Shown: positions 15,169-19,254 of the stretch, in pieces
Layout of the letters: every line of letters starts with the position of its first letter
How positions within the stretch are numbered: position 1 is the first letter of the stretch
Translations under genes and position numbers: made by a program
Assembly (NCBI GenBank): GCA_045597345.1
Contig: JAZLJW010000208.1
Span: forward strand, 1-21,726
DNA length: 21,726 nucleotides
Direction: 5' to 3'
From: Treponema_I sp045597345
GTDB taxonomy: Bacteria > Spirochaetota > Spirochaetia > Treponematales > Treponemataceae
Notes under the pieces: model-generated
Told to the model about the DNA's origin: nothing
Seen by the model: only the letters and a program-made list of their open reading frames with translations
Database searches by the model: none

Positions 15169-15196
15169 TTGACATTCGATGGAAATGCGGTATATT
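15169..15196 (+). promoter_or_regulatory. Promoter of the YhfC-ArsR-SdpI-sfsA operon
   Basis: A consensus -35 TTGACA (15169-15174) and -10 TATATT (15191-15196) are separated by 16 bp. Transcription should start near 15203, inside the inverted repeat at 15197-15220, giving an about 80-nt leader before the ATG at 15284. This is the best sigma-70 promoter in the window. Confidence 0.8.
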
Positions 15197-15220
15197 ACAT
15201 TTAACAGTTAAGTTAAATGT
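15197..15220. promoter_or_regulatory. Inverted-repeat operator at the operon start site
   Basis: ACATTTAAC (15197-15205) and GTTAAATGT (15212-15220) are perfect 9-bp inverted repeats with a 6-bp spacer, placed immediately after the -10 box and over the expected start site. Imperfect AT-rich inverted repeats of this size are bound by ArsR/SmtB-family repressors, and the operon encodes one (16067-16360), so autorepression is likely. A further GTTAAAT copy follows directly. Confidence 0.65.
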
Positions 15221-15283
15221 TAAATGATTCATGCGGATACGGCATTAATGCAGTATGCCGGTTCGTTTGACAGGAGGTACACA

Positions 15284-16057
15284 ATGACCGTAAGCACTCT
15301 CAGTATCGTTTGTATGGCAATTTCAGCTTTGGTAACCACCGGCGTTTTCCTGGCCCTGTTCTTTATCTTGAAAATCCGTTTCAAACAGCCCTGGCAGCCG
15401 TTTTTCTTTGGTTGCATTACCTTTCTGGTAACTGCCATCATTCTGGAACCAATCCTTCATCAGCTGGTGCTGTCATCTGCAGCCGGCGCTGCCATTCAGT
15501 CAAATATCTGGCTTTATGGCCTGTACGGGGCATTTGCAGCAACCCTGTTTGAAGAAACGGGCCGCTTTCTTACCATGAAGTTCTTTCTCAAAAAATACCA
15601 CACTCAGGATGATGCCGGCATCATGTACGGAGCCGGTCATGGTGGCTTTGAAGCTTTCATGCTGTTGGGTGTTACCATGATTTCAAACATCGCCGTTTCT
15701 CTGGCATGCAACTCCGGTGCCCTTGCTGCCCAGACTGCCGGCCTTGATGCAGCATCTCTTGCCGCTGTTCAGAACCGGGTGATGCAGCTTTGTACCACAC
15801 CTGCCTGGATGTATGGTCTTGGCATTGTGGAACGCCTTTTTGCCATTACGGCTCAGATTGCCATGTCCATGATCATGTGGCGTGGGGTAGTAAAAAAGAA
15901 CGGCGGATACATTGCCCTTGCCTGTGCATTCCATTTCATCCTGGATTTTGCTTCAGTCATCGCATCCTCATTCATCGGTGCCATCGGAACAGAAATCGTC
16001 ATTGCTTTCATTGCAGTGGGCATGATTCTGGTGGCAAAAACTATCCGGAATAAGTAA
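15284..16057 (+). CDS. YhfC-family intramembrane metalloprotease
   Basis: A 257-residue polytopic membrane protein of the YhfC/PF10086 type, related to CPBP (Abi/CAAX) glutamic-type intramembrane proteases. Six to eight hydrophobic segments are visible. Putative active-site elements are E90-E91-x-x-R94 in FEETGRFLTMKFF, H119 in YGAGHGGFEAF, and H217 in FHFILDF. The ATG at 15284 is chosen because AGGAGG (15272-15277) lies 6 nt before it and the first transmembrane helix starts there; an upstream in-frame ATG at 15224 lacks a ribosome binding site. It is first in an operon with an ArsR-type repressor 9 nt downstream, then SdpI and SfsA. In other bacteria SdpI and CPBP-like proteins confer immunity to SdpC-type toxic peptides, so a role in envelope stress or peptide immunity is inferred; the substrate is unknown. 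Confidence 0.8.
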   Translation: MTVSTLSIVCMAISALVTTGVFLALFFILKIRFKQPWQPFFFGCITFLVTAIILEPILHQLVLSSAAGAAIQSNIWLYGLYGAFAATLFEETGRFLTMKFFLKKYHTQDDAGIMYGAGHGGFEAFMLLGVTMISNIAVSLACNSGALAAQTAGLDAASLAAVQNRVMQLCTTPAWMYGLGIVERLFAITAQIAMSMIMWRGVVKKNGGYIALACAFHFILDFASVIASSFIGAIGTEIVIAFIAVGMILVAKTIRNK

Positions 16058-16066
16058 ACTGAACCT

Positions 16067-16360
16067 ATGGGATTACAGGATACCTTACAGGCTCTTGCTG
16101 ATCCAACAAGACGGAAGATACTGAATATGCTGAAAGCTGGCCGCATGACTGCCGGTGAAATCAGCGAAAAATTCGATATCAGTGGTGCTGCCATATCGCG
16201 GCACCTTTCTGTTTTGAAGGCGGCAGACTTAATCCGGGATGAACGGGAAGGAAAGTTCATCTGGTATGAACTGAATGCATCGGTTCTGGAAGAAATATTG
16301 ATTTTTGTAAACACTTTGACTGGGGTTGGAGAAAACTCAGAAGGAGAACAGAATGATTAA
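16067..16360 (+). CDS. ArsR/SdpR-type transcriptional repressor
   Basis: A 97-residue winged-helix repressor. DTLQALADPTRRKILNML is the classical ArsR N-terminal helix, the recognition region is TAGEISEKFDISGAAISRHL (residues 28-47), and the wing is REGKFIWYELN. It has no metal-binding Cys pair in the alpha3 helix (no ELCVCDL-type motif), which matches the SdpR subgroup that senses through a membrane partner rather than a metal. It starts 9 nt after the YhfC stop without a clear Shine-Dalgarno, and its 3' end overlaps the SdpI start by 8 nt. In Bacillus subtilis SdpR represses sdpRI and is titrated to the membrane by SdpI when SdpC toxin is present; the gene pair and the operator at 15197-15220 suggest the same logic. 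Confidence 0.9.
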   Translation: MGLQDTLQALADPTRRKILNMLKAGRMTAGEISEKFDISGAAISRHLSVLKAADLIRDEREGKFIWYELNASVLEEILIFVNTLTGVGENSEGEQND

Positions 16361-17003
16361 AAAGTATTTGAAAACTCTTGTGGTAACATCTCTGGCGATT
16401 CTTGTGCCGGTGCTGGCAGGACTTCTTTTGTGGAACCGGCTGCCGGAATCAATTCCTACTCATTTTAATCTGGATGGTGACGTTGACGGCTGGACCGGCC
16501 GTGGATTCTTTATCTTGCTGATGCCGGTTACTCTGCTGGCTGTCCACTGGTTTACCGTTCTGTGTATCGCCCTTGATAAAAAGACCCGGGATATGTCGGA
16601 TAAGCTCCTGACGGTTATTCTGTGGATCGTTCCGGTCATCACCCTGATGATTTATGCCTGTTCCTTTGCCATCGTTCTTGGCTATCAGGTCAATGTAGTT
16701 TTCATTACCATGCTGGTTATGGGGCTTGGCATGATGATTCTGGGAAACTTTATGGGAAAAGCAAAATACAACTATGTTATCGGTATCCGCCTGCCTACCA
16801 CGCTGAATGATGAGGACAACTGGTTCCATACCCATCGTCTTGCCGGCTGGACCTTTACCCTGGCAGGCCTGTTCGTTGTGGCAACCTCATTCCTTTCTCA
16901 TTTTACGCTGTATATTCTTGCTGCTGCAGCCAGCGTTGTCATTCCGATGGTGTATTCATTCATCTATGCACTCTGTCATAACACAAAGGAACCTGATGCC
17001 TGA
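16353..17003 (+). CDS. SdpI/DUF1648-family membrane protein
   Basis: A 216-residue membrane protein with about six transmembrane helices. The DUF1648 signature LPESIPTHFNLDGDVDGWTG lies at residues 29-48, between helices 1 and 2, and the SdpI/YfhL signature YVIGIRLPTTLNDEDNWFHT, continuing HRLAG, at about residues 145-170. In Bacillus subtilis SdpI is the immunity protein to the SdpC cannibalism toxin and also the signal receptor that inactivates SdpR. The ATG at 16353 has AAGGAG 6 nt upstream and overlaps the repressor gene; the stop shares one base with the sfsA start (TGATG). No toxin gene of SdpC type was found in the window, so this looks like immunity without its own toxin. Confidence 0.88.
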   Translation: MIKKYLKTLVVTSLAILVPVLAGLLLWNRLPESIPTHFNLDGDVDGWTGRGFFILLMPVTLLAVHWFTVLCIALDKKTRDMSDKLLTVILWIVPVITLMIYACSFAIVLGYQVNVVFITMLVMGLGMMILGNFMGKAKYNYVIGIRLPTTLNDEDNWFHTHRLAGWTFTLAGLFVVATSFLSHFTLYILAAAASVVIPMVYSFIYALCHNTKEPDA

Positions 17004-17689
17004 TGGTGTATCAGAAAGTTGTTTCAGGAAGATTCATTGAGCGTCCCAACCGGTTCATTGCAAAGGTAAACGTTGGCGGAACGACAGAAACGGTGCATGT
17101 AAAGAATACGGGGCGCTGTAAGGAACTGCTGGTTCCAGGTGCCACTGTCTGGCTGGAAGATTTTGATGGCCGCATGGGAAACCGGAAACTGCGCTATTCG
17201 CTGATTGCCGTAGAAAAAGTGGTTGATATGCACCGCGCGCTTCTTATCAATATGGACAGTCAGGCCCCTAATGCAGTAATTAAGGAATGCTTTGAGCGGA
17301 GTGGGGTGAGTTTCCGGCCGGAAGTTACCTTTGGAAAATCCCGTTTTGACTTTTATTTTGAAAAGGATGGAAAGGCTGGCTTTCTGGAAGTGAAGGGCTG
17401 CACGCTGGAGTCTGACGGCCACTGCCGCTTTCCGGATGCTCCCACAGAGCGTGGGGTAAAGCATCTGGAAGAACTTATTTCTGCCAGGGCAGCAGGCTAT
17501 TGGGCGGGAGTCTTAATCCTGGTGCAGATGGCCGGCATGACCGACTTTGCCCCCAATGACGACACTGACCCAGCCTTTGGTTCCGCTCTTCGCAGGGCAG
17601 CCGCTGCCGGAGTAGAAGTGCTCTGCTATGGCTGCCATGTAACCCCTGATTCTCTGGAACTGTCTGAACCGGTACCGGTTATGCTGTAA
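17003..17689 (+). CDS. sfsA: SfsA family protein (sugar fermentation stimulation protein homologue)
   Basis: A 228-residue SfsA protein of normal length. The N-terminal half is an OB-like domain (FIAKVNVGGTTETVHVKNTG, then RCKELLVPGATVWLEDF); the family HCxNTG motif is HVKNTG here. The C-terminal half is PD-(D/E)XK nuclease-like: FGKSRFDFYF, FLEVKGCTLESDG, FPDAPTERGVKHLEELI, DFAPNDDTDPAFGSALRRA, with D and E-x-K in the right order. SfsA proteins bind DNA in E. coli and are linked to maltose metabolism; the biochemical role is not settled. The start overlaps the SdpI stop by one base (TGATG), so it is translationally coupled and belongs to the SdpRI-type operon. It ends 8 nt before the convergent GNAT gene with no recognisable terminator. 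Confidence 0.92.
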   Translation: MVYQKVVSGRFIERPNRFIAKVNVGGTTETVHVKNTGRCKELLVPGATVWLEDFDGRMGNRKLRYSLIAVEKVVDMHRALLINMDSQAPNAVIKECFERSGVSFRPEVTFGKSRFDFYFEKDGKAGFLEVKGCTLESDGHCRFPDAPTERGVKHLEELISARAAGYWAGVLILVQMAGMTDFAPNDDTDPAFGSALRRAAAAGVEVLCYGCHVTPDSLELSEPVPVML

Positions 17690-17697
17690 TCTCTAAC

Positions 17698-18255
17698 CTA
17701 CCGCCCCCGCTTCATCATAATGCCGTCCCCATCGTGAAAAAAGCCGGCTATCCTGCCGCTCTCCATAAATCCCATGCTTTCATAGATATGCCGTGCAGCT
17801 GGCCACTGCTCGTTTACCAGCAGCTCAATCGTTTCCACCTGCGGAGCGGTCTCTAATATCTGGTTGAGACATTCTGCAAGAAATGTCTTCCCCATCCCCT
17901 GACCCCGCGTTTTCGGCAGCAGCGCTATAGAGCTGATATAGAGCACCGTGCCGCCAGCCACATGAGAACGGCTTGCATCATGACCAAGAGAAAAATGTGC
18001 TGCCAGATCTGTTGCTGTAACCCCTTCTGGTTCAGCAGCCCCCGGAATCGTATTCCAAAGTTCACCGCAACAGTAGCCGACAACTTCTGCATCACTAGCG
18101 GTCATCACCAGGAATCCTTCTGGAAAAGCTGCTATCCGCCGGCGGAATGTTTCTTCATTTTCACGGGTTTCTTCATCAAAAGACTGCTGTTCTATGGTCA
18201 TAACGGCTGGCAGATCGTTGATGGTGGCAGTTCTGATGCCGTAAGGGTATTGCAT
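17698..18255 (-). CDS. GNAT-family N-acetyltransferase
   Basis: A 185-residue acetyltransferase of the GNAT superfamily. The N-terminal IRTATINDLPAVMTIEQQSF is the RimI-type strand/helix 1, motif A with the acetyl-CoA pyrophosphate loop is IALLPKTRGQGMGKTFLAEC (Q/RxxGxG/A pattern), and motif B is VNEQWPAARHIYESMGFMES. The protein has an insertion between strands 3 and 4 (about residues 65-100) compared with RimI. The acceptor is unknown; RimI-like proteins acetylate protein N-termini and others acetylate amines. The ATG at 18255 has a TACACT hexamer 6 nt upstream on the minus strand and no Shine-Dalgarno. It is divergent from the four-helix membrane protein and convergent with sfsA. Confidence 0.88.
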   Translation of the reverse strand: MQYPYGIRTATINDLPAVMTIEQQSFDEETRENEETFRRRIAAFPEGFLVMTASDAEVVGYCCGELWNTIPGAAEPEGVTATDLAAHFSLGHDASRSHVAGGTVLYISSIALLPKTRGQGMGKTFLAECLNQILETAPQVETIELLVNEQWPAARHIYESMGFMESGRIAGFFHDGDGIMMKRGR

Positions 18256-18261
18256 ACGTGC

Positions 18262-18267
18262 AGTGTA
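18262..18267 (-). promoter_or_regulatory. -10 box of the GNAT gene
   Basis: TACACT on the minus strand ends 6 nt before the ATG at 18255; TTGCCG lies 16 bp further upstream as a possible -35. Transcription would begin at or within a base of the start codon. Confidence 0.4.
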
Positions 18268-18294
18268 TCATGTTCTGCATCGCCGGCAATATAT

Positions 18295-18302
18295 GGTATA
18301 CT
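18295..18302 (+). promoter_or_regulatory. Extended -10 box of the four-helix membrane protein gene
   Basis: TATACT (18297-18302), preceded by TGG, makes an extended -10 element. Six bases separate it from the ATG at 18309 and no Shine-Dalgarno sequence fits in between, so the transcript is probably leaderless. Confidence 0.5.
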
Positions 18303-18308
18303 AATTTC

Positions 18309-18908
18309 ATGGCCAAAAATTATCTTCTTCCAAAAACAGAACAATCAATCAACCGGCTGCTTCATGACATGCATGCACTGGCTCATGGGCTTATGATTGC
18401 CCTGTACAGCGTGTTTTTTGTGTATTCTGCATACCGGCTGGCCTTCAATCATGCAGATCCCGTTATCAACGGTGTGTATCTTTTCATAACTGCAGTTTCT
18501 TTGGGCTTCTGTATCGTGGAACTGGCCCACACTAATGTGGTTTCCCGTACTCTTCAGACAGCCCTGAAAATCTCCCGCCGTCTTGTCCGCCTGGTTATTC
18601 TTATGGATGCCATGTGGACCGTTTTTACGCAGGTTCAGGGGTTCCGCGCTTCAGGTGCTGTCATTGGAGTAGATACAAGTATCAGTATTGTGTATGCCCT
18701 GTTCTCAATCATTCTCTACGTACTTGTTGTTGTAGGAGATTCAGTTTCATCCCTCTGTCAGCGGTACATCACTGACATACTTGATAGCTTTACCGCAGAT
18801 ATCCAGATTGATGGTCTTACCAGCCGCGGAATATCACAGGTACAGCAGGCGGCCCGCAAAAAAATCACCACCATTATCCCCGGCCTCCGCGAAGACCGCC
18901 ACAGCTGA
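18309..18908 (+). CDS. Four-helix membrane protein of unknown function
   Basis: A 199-residue protein with about four hydrophobic segments: LMIALYSVFFVYSAYRLAF, GVYLFITAVSLGFCIVELA, LVRLVILMDAMWTVFTQV, and SIVYALFSIILYVLVVVG. The N-terminus (MAKNYLLPKTEQSINRLLHD) and the 45-residue polar C-terminal tail ending REDRHS are probably cytoplasmic. I recognise no family and no catalytic motif. The ATG at 18309 is preferred over the track-long frame from 18258 because it sits directly behind an extended -10 box and the longer version adds only an unlikely Cys-rich stretch. The gene is divergent from the GNAT gene with 53 nt between the start codons, and is followed by the structured element at 18933-19144. 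Confidence 0.7.
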   Translation: MAKNYLLPKTEQSINRLLHDMHALAHGLMIALYSVFFVYSAYRLAFNHADPVINGVYLFITAVSLGFCIVELAHTNVVSRTLQTALKISRRLVRLVILMDAMWTVFTQVQGFRASGAVIGVDTSISIVYALFSIILYVLVVVGDSVSSLCQRYITDILDSFTADIQIDGLTSRGISQVQQAARKKITTIIPGLREDRHS

Positions 18909-18932
18909 TTTTCCGCGTGCACAAAAAATGTA

Positions 18933-18963
18933 GATTCTCTGCAAGTGAATATGCAGTGAAATC
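18933..18963 (+). other. Hairpin at the 5' side of the structured region
   Basis: CTGCA (18938-18942) and TGCAG (18952-18956), extended by GATT and AATC at the outer ends with a bulge and a mismatch, form an imperfect stem-loop starting 25 nt after the stop codon of the four-helix gene. It may be part of the same RNA as the element at 18977-19084. Confidence 0.35.
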
Positions 18964-18976
18964 TCACAAATCGGGA

Positions 18977-19084
18977 GGCGTACTGGGAAATTGCAAAAAT
19001 TGTTGAAGCCCGGAACGATAGTTTCCTTGCCGGGCTTCACCAATAGCGACGATATCGAGCGTTTTTGCGATTTCCCAGTATGCC
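18977..19084 (+). ncRNA. Unclassified structured RNA or long inverted-repeat element
   Basis: Positions 18977-18999 pair with 19062-19084 along 23 continuous base pairs if the plus strand is read as RNA, two of them G-U wobbles; on the minus strand these two become A-C mismatches, which favours a plus-strand RNA. Inside, TGAAGCCCGG (19004-19013) pairs with CCGGGCTTCA (19030-19039) as a 10-bp hairpin with a 16-nt loop, extended by ATTG/CAAT past one mismatch. The 3' inner segment (19045-19061) holds the small palindrome CGATATCG. The result is a three-way-junction-like fold. It does not show the conserved features of SRP RNA, tmRNA or RNase P RNA, and I do not recognise it as 6S RNA. It could be a 3'UTR-derived sRNA, an independent ncRNA or a mobile inverted-repeat element. 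Confidence 0.55.
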
Positions 19085-19108
19085 GGAAGATATGTGGGGG
19101 ATACTGAC

Positions 19109-19144
19109 ACAAAAAAACGCTGCAGTCTCTCACACTGCAGCGTT
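19109..19144 (-). terminator. Intrinsic terminator of the cellobiose phosphorylase gene
   Basis: AACGCTGCAG (19116-19125) and CTGCAGCGTT (19135-19144) form a perfect 10-bp stem with a 9-nt loop; on the minus strand it is followed at once by seven T. In the plus direction it is followed only by CTCTTTC and a later T-run, so it may also act weakly for transcripts from the left. Confidence 0.88.
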
Positions 19145-19167
19145 CTCTTTCAACTTTTTTTATGCTG

Positions 19168-19242
19168 CCACCAGACTATGGTGGTCAGTTACCCACCAGG
19201 GTAACTAAAACTCTCTCAAAAGGCCGGCTACCTTAATCCGGC
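19168..19242 (-). other. Series of hairpins in the 3' UTR of the cellobiose phosphorylase gene
   Basis: Reading the minus strand from the stop codon: GCCGG/CCGGC (19223-19227 with 19238-19242) followed by CTTTT, then the 8-bp stem AGTTACCC/GGGTAACT (19187-19206) with a TGGT loop, then CCACC/GGTGG (19168-19184). The first resembles a weak terminator. The others can also pair in alternative ways (CCACCAG with CTGGTGG), and may protect the mRNA 3' end. Confidence 0.4.
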
Positions 19243-19254
19243 AGCCGGGTGTCG

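Noticed and set aside
17667..17680. Perfect 14-bp palindrome AACCGGTACCGGTT near the end of sfsA
   Set aside because: It lies within coding sequence for Glu-Pro-Val-Pro-Val, and the repeated Pro/Val codons explain it; there is no T-run to make it a terminator. It could still help end the convergent transcripts.
18977..19084. Identification of the structured element as 4.5S/SRP RNA or 6S RNA
   Set aside because: The conserved SRP loop with its GGAAG and AGCA motifs is missing, and the 6S-type single long hairpin with a large symmetric central bubble is not seen; the fold is closer to a three-way junction.
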